Positions 1 through 11,900 of a stretch of DNA of 64,000 nucleotides are shown here, one piece after another. Origin of the DNA: Strix aluco (taxonomy: Eukaryota > Chordata > Aves > Strigiformes > Strigidae); NCBI RefSeq assembly GCF_031877795.1, contig NC_133932.1, positions 20,710,180-20,774,179 of the forward strand, read 5' to 3'. Position 1 is the first letter of the stretch, and each line of letters starts with the position of its first letter. Below the pieces are notes generated by a model. The model was not told where the DNA came from and made no database searches. It worked only from the letters and a program-made list of their open reading frames with translations. A program made the translations under genes and the position numbers.

Positions 1-227
1 GCTCCTGTGGCGGGAGCAGATAAGCTGAATGCGTCTTTGGACTGCTTCCTGAGGCGTCACCGTGACCCTGGCTCTCGTGCACCTGTCACGTCAGGGTGTA
101 ATGCATAAAAATGTTCAATATCTTGTAACGTAGCATCACTTTATAAATTTAAGTTTTCTTAGTTGGAACAGACAGGGAAGCTCATCGTGCTATTCTCTAG
201 TACTTTGTTTCTGATATTCGTCAAGAA

Positions 228-325
228 GGCCAGTTATAGGCAGTTGGACCAGATGATCACTGTAGGTCCCTTCCAACTGAAATATTCTATTCTATTCCTA
301 TTCTATTCCTATTCTATCCCTGGTT
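228..325 (+). repeat. CR1 3' fragment with ATTCT microsatellite
   Basis: The stretch carries the CR1 3' signature (ggaccagatgatc, ggtcccttccaactgaa) and ends in about five ATTCT/ATTCCT units, an expanded CR1 tail. It lies upstream of the first visible GPR89B exon, probably in intron 1. Confidence 0.75.
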
Positions 326-2916
326 TGCCCCTGAGGATTTTTCTTGTTTACAACTTCGGAAGATTTTTCATGATCTGCTTTAAAGAATTTAAAAAGAGAC
401 CACTATTTTATCTTAAATTCCTCCTCTATTGATCCATCAGCACTTTCTTCAGCTTTTTCTTTCTGCTGCCATCCAAATTGTCTTTCAATTGGTCTTTGTT
501 TTACACCAGCTGAATTCACCTAGGAGCCCTTTAAACCTTTTCATGTCATCCTATCTTTATCATTATGAAGTGGCTTGTGGTCTTAACATACTTGCAACTG
601 CCCTATTGTTTTGTGGGAGGAAATACTGCCTCCTTCTTCATTAGCCTCCTTTGCTAGTAATTTATCTTGTCATTGTGTTCTCTCTGACCTTCCTCTCCTC
701 TTGCTACCCTGCTCCCTCCTCAGTAAGCATCTAAATACACTTGCTTCCTCTCTGGCAACTGAGGTGGTCCAACTGTCCGCTTCTGCCAAAAGTGGAAGGT
801 TCTGCTCCTTCAATTCCACTTTGCAGTAGAGTCATACTCTCTTACTTGTGCTCTCTCCAGTATTTGGTTAAATGAGTTTAACTGGATCACGGATAAGCTT
901 CTGAGCTGGGATGAAATTTGGTTCTGCAGTGAGGAGGGATGAGCTGAGGCAAGAGAACCTTTCACCTCTCAGCTGCAGTTGGTTGTCTTATGTAGACTTT
1001 AATGCACAACTCCATAGCTTTCCTGACAGTTTTCAGGACAGCTTTTGGCTATTTCTTAGAAGTACAATGTCCTCCTACTTGATAATGCTTTGATTTTTGC
1101 TCCTAACATGCTTTTTCATTGTCAGTGGCTCGAATGTAGCTTTGATACTGTTAGTAATTCATCCAGAACAAAAACTTGCCCATTATTTGCTTTGCAAGAT
1201 CTAACTTATCTAATTGCTTTTCTTTCATTTGTGATGTCAGCTTTGCATCTTCTCATCATCTTCAAAAGTGTCAAGTTTTTAAATATTAATATTTAAATTG
1301 CTGCATGTAATCATCAAATGCTCAAGAATTTTCTGACTTAACATGTTGCATTCACCTGCGGTGTCTTAGAGTGTGGACTGTTTCGATAATGTCTTTCTGT
1401 GCTTTTGTACATTCCCTAACACAAGGGAAATCTAATCGTGATAATCGTGATCATCTCCTTATCTCTTTCTTCTACTCTATTTACTTCTTTTTGAAGAGTT
1501 TGTCTCTACCTTTTTCCTCCTTCCCACTTTTAAATGTGGAGTTAGTTTATGTAAATATCACTTGCTTATCGTACTTCTTTAACTTACGACCTGCAGATAT
1601 GAGGTTAATGCAATATCTTACCCTTTGTGCTATTGATTACTTTAAAGTCTGAAGTCCTCCTCAGACAAGTTTTGCCAGGTGTTACTAATCAGTGGACCTC
1701 ATTCCTATTTCAGTTACTTCAAGGCAAATATATTTGATCTCCCTTGCCCAGTGTATTCCATGTCTGGAAATCATGTTAGTCTGTTACCTTTGCCACTGCT
1801 GAGATCCAGTCACTCCTGATGCACAGCAATTCACAGTGATTCTTGCATTTTTATGTTTGAAAATTTCCCGCCTCCACAGGGAGACAGAATGCTCTGGCCT
1901 TTTCCGTGTGCTCTGAGAAGAAATACTATCTCTGTCCCATGCTTTCTGACATATACCGATTTTTCATTTTGCTTTGGTCAAAGCTACCTTTCTAAAAAAA
2001 AATATCTTCTGAATTCTCTTTTCGCTTGGGTTCTTTTAAATCATTACACTTGTTTTCAATCTTCTGAGGCATAGACGGGGCTACCCATGAAGGGCCTGAA
2101 CACACAGTCTCCTTTTACTGTCTGGAGATGGGTAATTACAGTTTCGACCACAATGCTTAATTTGTATTTGTTTCATTTAAGTCATCTGCAAAACGTGATA
2201 TTAAGTTTGCCTCTTCAGGTGTGTGTTGAAACTTAACTAAATTTTGTAAAGTGCTCTGAGAGCCATTGAAATGCAAAGCATTATTGGCTTGTCCTGCTTC
2301 ACCTTCTTTGTCCATGTGGCTTTCTCCAACTCCAGACTGTGGTTTGAGGCATTCAGCACTGCCTTTTCCATACCTTAGAGATGCTTTTAACACCTTTCAC
2401 CCACACTGTGTCAGTGTGTAAGCAGATTTATTGGAAAGACCTCTCCAGAAGAACCAAATGCACTTCTAGTCTTAAACAAACAGCAGATATTGTTACAAAA
2501 TTTACTCATCCCTAGAAGGTGTGTATCTTGTGGACACCCCGGTGGTTACTTGGCCTCCATTATTGTGTTTCCTGGAAAAACTATAAGCTGTAATTCCATA
2601 GATTGGAAGAGTGAAACAAGAAAGAACAGTGTCAAAGGATGCTGACAGGCCAGGAACTGAGGAATTCTGAGAGCTTGGGAATACAGACCTGGGCTGTCTT
2701 GACTGTAAGGGCATAGCTTTCTGTGTCTGCTACACTTGAATATTTAAAATATTCTTCCCTCTGTGGTATTGTGGCAAGTTTTAAGCTTTTGTGGATCTTG
2801 GGTACTTTGGCCCAGCTCTTTTCCTTCCATTTGTTTCATCTACAATCAGTAGTGATGCAGCTTTGTATTTTGCAAGTTGTTGGATACAAATGTTAAGTGC
2901 TTTATCTTTTCTGCAG

Positions 2917-2976
2917 GTGCTGTTCTTTGGATTTGGGTGGCTATTCTTCATGCGTAAGCTCTTCAAGGATTATGAG
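2917..2976 (+). CDS. GPR89B: GPR89B coding exon, residues about 15-34
   Basis: Acceptor ttttctgcag and donor gtgaga flank 20 codons in phase 0 ([20 protein letters not shown]). This is the first membrane segment and the basic loop after it. It is the first GPR89B exon in the window, so the initiator exon lies upstream of position 1. Confidence 0.95.
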
Positions 2977-5900
2977 GTGAGAATGGAGCTTTCATTATAA
3001 GTCTATATCTTAAAAATTACAGAAATATTTTTAAAACAGCATTTGGCCTTTTTCCTCTTTTTAAGTCCTCTTGTCTTATTTTGAATTGTCTCTACAGTTA
3101 CTTTCTTTTTAATTTTCTCTTTTGCTTCTATTGGAAAGACTCAAGATAATTGAGGAAATGGATTCTTCTGGGACCAGTGAAAGTTTCCATATTGGGTACT
3201 TTTAAATTAAAAAAAAAATGGTGGAGGTGCAGGTGTAATAGGAAACTGTTTTGCCTTTTGCTTGAATAAGCCTGCCCTATGTAATTATAAAAGTTTTGAG
3301 ACAAAATCGAATTCAGTGGTTACGTTTAAACTCGGTGAGGTGTGTTTATTGTGGCTGAATTGTTTGTGAGGGTTGGATGGGATAAAATTGCCGCATTCTC
3401 TTATCCCTAGAGTGGTATGAGAGAATATAGTCTAGGTCAGAGCTGGCTTAAGTGTGAGCCAAAATCAGACCCCGAAAGTTTTTCTGATCTTGTTTTTAAA
3501 TCTAAGGTTAAGACCAAAGAGCTCTGTTAGCAAGGGTCTATCATTAGTCAAGTTGACATAGAGCATTGCGTGCTTGACGTCCCTTCTGTGTAAGGCATCT
3601 CTGTTACATGTGCCAATAGCTGCTATCAGTGTAATACTGAGCAACTTACGTTTTTGCCCTCTGCTTTCTGACAGGCTGTTGGTTTCTTCCTATTTAAATA
3701 AAGGGCAAGGTCCTTGAAGCAAGAGACCCAGTTGTGTGCCATCGTACCTCGTGATTTGGTGTTGTTACCTCAGGGATATCCAGGATGCTGTTCTAGGAAT
3801 GGAAATGCCTGATGTCTCTGGCTTGTTCTCTCCATTGCAGGTTCGACAGTATGTTGTTCAGGTGATCTTCTCTGTGACGTTTGCCTTCTCTTGTACCATG
3901 TTTGAACTCATCATCTTTGAGATTTTGGGAGTGCTGAACAGCAGGTGAGTCTGGAAGCTCACTCAAGGACTAGCCTGCTTTGTGTTCTGCAGCATCTTCA
4001 GTCCAACTTGTAAATTAATGGATTAGTCTTGGATTGGGCAGATCAAGTGAGAAAATTGTCAACAACTCAATGAAGATGTTTGAACAGCAACATTTGCTTA
4101 TTTGACAGGACATGAGACTAGAAGCCATAAGCTCCCGATTTTCCATGCAATTGCTATTAGTGTGGTCTAGGTCCTTAGGGCAAGGCTTTAGTCTTTGACT
4201 TTCTCCGTTTGTGGAGTTAAAAGAAATGATTTCTTTTATGGGAGTATTGTAAAGCTTCAGATCATGCTGAAGAGCACTTTTCAGATGTTAAGGACTATAG
4301 AAGCTATAAGCACTAGTTTTTCTGTGGTGGTCAGAGCAGTGACTAAGATGTGAAGCTAATTGTGGAGTGAAAACTACTTCTGTAATAATACAGTATTTGT
4401 GAATCAAAGGCGCATCCTCCCTTGACATAGGGTGGGGACTGCTACAAAAAGGACATGTTAAAAACCGTCTACTTCAGAAGTCAGTAGGAAAGAGAGGATA
4501 GAACAGTAATGTGTAGACACTAGCTGGGTTTCCTATTTATTCTCTCATCATACTAGTATAAGAGAGCAGTCAGAGGAGTTGAAAGGCAAGAAGTACAAAA
4601 CTGATAAAAGGTAAGGTTAGTTCTGACTGTATGTTATTAATCTGTAGAGCTTGCAGCCAGAGAGATCACTGAGGAGAATGCTTTTATAAGCTTCAGTAAA
4701 GGGCTGGACATCAATCTAGATGAAAATGTTTGCCTCTGAATTAGCTAGGAAAAAGTGGCAAGGATCCTCGTAATTTCTTTTTCCCTGAGGCATAGAGGGT
4801 ATGAGTTAATACTGGGAACAGGACATGTATTTTTCTATTCAAACTAAGTGAAAAGTCAGTTCAGCCAAGATGAATCTTATCTGCATTTCGCTAATCTCCT
4901 TTGGTCAGAGAAGTATTGATCATTTTGAGAGAGATGTGTGTGTGTGTGTATGTGTATTTTTAAATTCTTGCTTTCAATGTCTTGCAGATGAGACAACTCA
5001 CTTTGAAGTGAAATGTTGAATTATGAACATTAAATATTTTTAATATTTTCAATGTGAATTAGCCCTTTTTTGACTCAGCCACTCATTACAAAATTAATTA
5101 CTGCTTATACTTAGTTTTGATTTACTGTTCAACTAGATGAGTAGTAAATCAAATGAATCATGCTGCAATTGGCATTAGTCACCGTAGAAGATACAGTATT
5201 TGATAAAATAGCCCAGTGTGTTTTTCGGGATAGTTGTTAATTTTAAAATACACATTCTTGAGCTCTGTATTAAAACGCAAATGAAAAAACCAAAACAAAC
5301 ACCCCTGACCCCCCAACTCAAACAACAAAATCCAAAATATGCTATCTGCTAGGCCAATATTACTATCCAATGCTTGATGTAGTTGAGAGAATTGCATTGA
5401 CAGGCAATTGTTTTTGAGAAATTTGTTGTATTATGGTAGCATGCTAATCAGTATTTTTGGCTTTATTTTAGCTCTCGATATTTTCACTGGAAGCTGAACC
5501 TGTGTGTCATTTTGCTCATCCTAGTCTTCATGGTACCCTTCTACATTGGTTACTTCGTTGTGAGCAATATCAGATTGTGTGAGTACTTGGTTTATGGCAG
5601 TGGGGCTGCTAACCTGAGGCTACACATACAGAAGAGAAGTAACTTCTGAGAGATGCGCTGGTCACTATCCCTGTAGCTCCCTCCTTCCTCTGGCTTTGTT
5701 CTGGATAGATGATTTCTCTTTGGAACTTAATGCTTTAGCATGAACTGTTTATTGAGCAGTTAGGAGATACCTGACCCCGACAAATGTAGCTTTTCTGTAT
5801 GAGTTTTGACAAAGTTGAGCACTTCAGAGTAACGTTACTGGAATTTGTTCCTTTATTATTTTAAGCCTGCAGCCAAACCCTGGAACCCTTGGCTCTGTTG

Positions 5901-8900
5901 TTCTGCTGGGAGGTAAAGAAATGAGGCAGGGAAGCTCAATAAATCACTCTTGAGGCAGAAAAGCTCAATAAATTACTTTTGCTTTTTTTTTTTTTTTTTT
6001 TTTTGCTTACTACTGTCTGGATGAGGCCTCTTCCATGCGCTAATGGACACTTACCCTTGAGCTATTGATGTTCATTGCTCTTTTGTATTAAGCTTAGGCA
6101 TGTAGGTTGGGAGTATTAAATGTGTAGTTTTGGCACGAAGGTGAAGTCTTCAAGTTTCATGTTCAGGATCGGACAAGAAAGATGCAGCTAAGTGATCCCT
6201 GGTTCACAGCGCAGCTCTCTTCACAGGGCTGTGGGGGCAGGGAAGCCAAAGTGGTGCATCACTGCATTAACTCTTGCAAACAGCTGTCTCTCAAATAGCT
6301 TGTCCTGTAGGAAGTGAAGTGGTGCATACTGCTCAGTGTAGCTCTGTCAGTTGACACCTGTTTTGGCCACCTGTGCTCAAAGCAGCCTTTGGACCAATGT
6401 AGCAATTTTGCAAGCTAGAAAAAGCCCTAAAGGAAGAATGTCATTAAAATATTGTTTTTTTCCTCTCTGTTAGTGCACAGACAGAAACTGCTTTTTGCGT
6501 GTGTTTTGTGGTTGACGTTCATGTATTTCTTCTGGAAGTTGGGGGATCCATTTCCTATCCTCAGCCCAAAACATGGTGAGTTTCATATTCTTGCTGATTC
6601 CTTCCCTCCTGAAAATAGGCTTTGTTATCTAACTTTTATCTTGGACCTATTATTATTACAGCTCTACAGTTGGGACTGTAGAAAGTTCTTGCAACTGAGA
6701 GTCTGCTCTGCTTTGAAATCTGCGTTCTGAAGGTTGTCAGACTGACAGAAATGGGTGGATGCGTCTGAATTATTTGCATTAGTTTTCTCCCAGTACCACT
6801 GAAAAACTTTAGGAAAGTGAATGAGTCTTAACTGAACTTAAACTGTGTAAGAACACAGTGTACTTTCTGAGGACACAAAAACTGCAGCTCCACTTGATCA
6901 CAATTTTTATTCACTTGTTTCTTTTCTTGTGGAGACTAAAGCTAATTTATTTAAGAAGAGAATTGACATCATCTGACTTTTTTCAGTCAGGTTATTGTTT
7001 CTTGTGGCTGAAATCAGATCAGTTTAGCATAGGTGGCTGTCCAGTTGACAAAACGTGGCCAAGTGCCTAAACACCAGAGCCACGCAGACTGTAGCCAGCA
7101 ACACGACTGGTACAGCTTCGTACACCGCCTGAGCCCAGAGGCAGTACAGTTGCATGGTACTAGAATGGTACGCCCTGCTGGATGCCAGAGCTATTTATGT
7201 GCAGAATTAGCTTGGGTATTTCTGCGTTGCAGTCATGGAACCAAGAGTATTTATAGTGTGAAGATGCTGCGTGTGCACTTGGGCTGGTTTGGTTCCAGCA
7301 GAGCTTGTTGGCATGTGCCTAACTGCTGTAAGGATTCTTCAGGCACCTAAGTGTGCTGAACGGTTGTAACACTGTGACTGTTTGTCACCTGGGTTCCCTT
7401 ATCCCCTGCACTGGAAAATCGTTTGTGTATTGTTCTCAACAGGTGAAATTCAGTCAGTTTCACTCAAATTGGTGAATATGTCTGTCTGCAGAGGTAATGG
7501 TCAGCTTAATCTTTCTGTTCTCTAGGACCTACTTTAGTCTGTACCTAAGAGAAAAATTGAAGGATACCGACTGCTGTAGGGTCCGCTCACCCTTTCATTT
7601 GTGATCCAAAAACTTTCCTAAGAGAAAGTGTGTATTTGTGTTTTGTAATTGTGTCATTTGTCACTGAAATACAACAATTAGTATATAGCGCAGATCCCTC
7701 TGCCCAGTGTTTCATTGCCAAGAAAAACATGTATCCACTTTGAGTTGCAGAAGGCACTTGAGTTGACAGAATATAACAACCCAGTGGGACCTTAGCCATG
7801 GGGTTTAAAAGGTAATCCTCTTCAGATCACTGAAGAGGTTCTGTGAAGCTGTGTCACAACTGCAGATTCCCAAAACTGGTAGTGAGGTGTTTTGTATTTT
7901 AAACTTCTGCTTTACAGGATGATACCTCCACTTAACAGTTGTACAGTGCCTTATCCTGCCAGGTGTAGACATAAGGTTAAAACAAAGGATTCTTTTTTTT
8001 TTTTTTCCCCTGCTGTACTGCTGGGGCGCTGCTGTCCTGTATGTACGGACAAGGCTGCTGCAGGGTTTTGTCGTGTGGCAGTGGCCCAATTCAGACAGGT
8101 GGGAACCTACTGTGGAGGGAGATGTGACAGGAGGCCATGCTTAATGAGCCCCTCACACTGTAGTATGTTACCTGTGGTGTCTTTCTCAGTGTGCCCCACC
8201 CTGCTCACCTGCATGACGGCGGTGTGCGGCGGCGGGGGAGTTGTGCGGACCAGGGGGCCCTTTCGGGTGCCTGCACTGGCCCCCTGTGTCAGGGGGTGCC
8301 TTGCCTGGGGGTGGTGATGGCGGTGTGCTGCGGCTGGGAAATGCACCGCCAGTCAGCAGCCGTGGTTGGTCTGCAGCTTGTTTAATCGACCTGAGTTTGG
8401 GAGCTCGTAGTAGAAGGAAGGTTGTGCTTTACTCAATTACATTCTAGTATTCTAATAAAGCTCCTATCTTTATCTGTATTGATAAAACATTTGTTTTATC
8501 TGACCTGATCACAAGAGTGGGGTTGCTGTGAGTGTTGTGGGGAAGCATTGCTTTAACCAGTGGAATGTCATGTCATTTTGAAGGCACCTCTGTTTTAACT
8601 GCTGCTGTCTGACAGTGTGTGGGGCAAAAGGCCAGTGTATTGTAGCACATTCTGTAGCTCGTGTAAATCTCTATGCAGCTGCACATGACTGGGTGTCTCA
8701 GTCTCCCTTTGTGAAGTCTTTTTGCCTTGTTTTCATCATTTATTCCCCTTCTCTGAAGCATGAAATGTGGCTTGGCACTTGGCCATCTCAGCTTTGCAAT
8801 CGTGTAAGCTCCAAATGTGCTGTGTGTGGCAGCTGCTCTATAACTACCTCCCTAAAAAGTGAGTGATGTTTAGTAGCACATGGCACTGTGTCCTGAGAAG

Positions 8901-11900
8901 ACACGTTGAGGTCTGTGTTTAACGGCTGAAATGAATAAATGCAACTTCAGTGCTTGGTGTTGGTTACAGCACAGGCTGTATTATGTGAATATATGTTTTA
9001 GAGTCCTCTTGGTGCTGAGGTGGAATGCCTTGTTGGTGGTCACCTCAGCAATGTGTGTGTGTCCACAAGATGAATACTGAACAGCCAGGAGCAGCATAAG
9101 CTTCCCATGCTGTCATAACTCCACTGTCCTACAAGCACAAATTGCATCTGATCTGGAGGGGTCACTTCTAACAACAGTTGACAGGACAGGGCTCCTCGCT
9201 ATGGTTCAGACATTTTTGGGCCAGTTTGCCAGGACAACTGATTTGGTAACTCTAATCTTGGTTATTGCAGAAGTGGCTTTGTGGAAGAGATGCCTCCTTT
9301 ATTAGTGTCTGGTGGCTGATCTCTGTTCCCACCTCAGCAGAGTGCAGTGACGGGTGTTTTATTAATTTAGAACCAAATTATTGACTGTTAGGCCTCTTCC
9401 GATCTGTCTTAAGCTCCTACATAGCTAGAGTTTCCCATCCCTGTTTCTAAGCATGGAAACGTGCTTTCTGAGGGAGGCTTTCTACCTCTTTCTTCTCACA
9501 GTCCCTGTCTGTACTTCATATTACCTTGGTCATTGCAGTGGGAAATTGCAGTCGGATTCATTAAGCAGCTCCGTATGTGTGTTATGTTGTGAAGGGACCA
9601 AGTGTGGAGCAGCGTGAAGAGAGCAGGACTACTAATGCCGTGTTTTTCCTCTCTCAGGAATCCTGTCTATAGAACAGCTCATCAGTCGCGTGGGTGTGAT
9701 TGGGGTGACACTCATGGCTTTGCTGTCAGGATTTGGGGCTGTCAACTGTCCATACACTTACATGTCCTACTTTCTCAGGTAACTGCAGCTTGTAAAATAT
9801 TTTGTCCACCTTTTTGAGATTATTCTTCTACTTTTCCTGTGGCATTGATTCAAGTTTTTTCATCCTTTTTTTTTGCTGAATCTAGCTATGGCCATGTCTA
9901 CGTGCTAGAACAGTTTCCATTGCTGAAGCATATTCTTCTTATACAGGCTTCTCTCTTCGTTGTTTCATGGGAATGTGCATATTTCCTCTGAAATGGGATA
10001 GCAGGCCTAATTGGGTGTCTTCATTTTCAGGAATGTGACAGATGCAGATATTCTGGCTCTGGAGCGACGACTCCTTCAGACTATGGACATGATTGTTAGC
10101 AAGAAAAAAAGGTGAGAAGGTAGCAGTAGCATGAAATGGTTTATTTCAAGGATTTCAGTCAGTATGGTATAAGATGGTTGTTGAAATTACCAAAATTATT
10201 AGTCCTGTCAAGGGTACGTGTTCCAGTGAAGCAGGTGGCTGAATTGAGTTGAGCTGTGCGGATACACAACTTTGTTTTTTTCCCAGAGGTGCACTAAATA
10301 GTACCCTTTCTTACTGCAGTGGCACAGATTAGGCTTTCAAGACAAATTGTAACTCTCTGATGGCACTTTGACTAGTCTGTAAGATGGGCACCTTTCTCTC
10401 CTGATGAGGCAGTGACCCTTAAGCCACCACAGCTGGCTCTTACTGGCGGTTTCAGTACAGAAATCGGTTCACACATGCTGAGTGCTCTCCTGCTCTGGTG
10501 TTTCCTGGTCAAAGCTGAAGCAGGCTAGTGAGCTGGTGTGGACACAGCTATATTCTTGCAAATGGCAAGGCTTACATTAGTTAAGTTTTGCAGAATTGCA
10601 AAACTGCTAATGTGAATGTAGGGTAGTGCGCAAGCATGCCATCAGAATTCTGCTTTTGGTGGCTTAGCTTATTCCATGTGCCCTAAACGACAATGTAATT
10701 TCATTTACACTGAAAAGATTTTTGTCTGCTGTTATTTACGAATTACATATTGCATGCCTTACTAATTGTGCAGAATAAATACAATTATCATAGTCACTTC
10801 AAAGGTTTGACTGTCTGACACTGAATTCTGGTAGCAGTCCTCCAGACTTTACTTTTGGCATGCTACTGTTTTAATGGAACTTTTAAATGTATGACCAGGG
10901 ATCTTGTAGGTGGTCTAACCTTGTTGAATTAGTCACCAGCATGTGTATCTACTGATCAGTATTAGCATATAGAAGTGGAGTTAAAGCATAACTTTTTTTT
11001 TTCGCCTTTGAAAATGTTAAGTGGTGAACAAATGTTACCTCGGTATTTGTGTGAGATGGTAAGTAGTGAGGGAATTTAATTACTCAGGTTTAATTGATTT
11101 AATTGACTAGGACCATATTAAAATATTGGCTTTGGAGTTGAAAGATACTGTGCAATGCTGCTTCTGACTCTGTGCTCTTCGGTTTTGTACAGTGGTTTTG
11201 GACTTCTGGTCCAGGGAGAGTGATGCTGGCGTAAAAGTAAGGATCTCTGGGACTTGTAACTGACTAATGCTTTCTTGCCTTCCTGTGGCCAGGAAATCTT
11301 CAGAATGTAGCAACTTTCTAACCATTATGAAGAGCCACGTAAAGCGTGTTAATTGCTTGGGAATTATACTGATGTTCACGTATTTGTGTTTAAAACCAAC
11401 CCCAAAAAATAACCAAACCCCCCCCCCCAAACTGTAGTCTCAGAAATGTGCAAGAAATAGCAGAAGCTTGAGTTCTGTAGATTTTGTTCTCTTTTTGCTT
11501 TGACAGGGAGCAGTGGCTTGCATAATTGGACTATTTGCTCATGTAAAGCAGAGCTTAAAAAGTTAGATTTGTATCAGTCCAAATGCAATCCAAATCATTT
11601 GGCAGAACAAGCGGGAATAGCAGTATTTTACAGAGTAGGGTAAACGCTATAGTTCCATAAATTGTCAGTTACTTACTGGCCACCTTTTCAGCACTCCTGA
11701 TAACTCAGTACGTATCAATGCATACAAGGGTTATAAGGCAATAGAACATAAAACCTTTTTTGTTTTGTTTGCTGATCTTGACATTTCTTATCATACCAAC
11801 CCTTATTCGTACTGGCTTCCTTGTCAGTAGGGAATAGTTGTTGAAAGTTGTTTTCCCTGATACTTTTTGCACAGGAATTATTGTTCTCTCCTTCCTGCGT

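Noticed and set aside
7892-8317. 141-codon open frame across the GC-rich intron block
   Set aside because: It lies inside a GPR89B intron, has no ATG-supported homology and is open mainly because of GC-rich composition.
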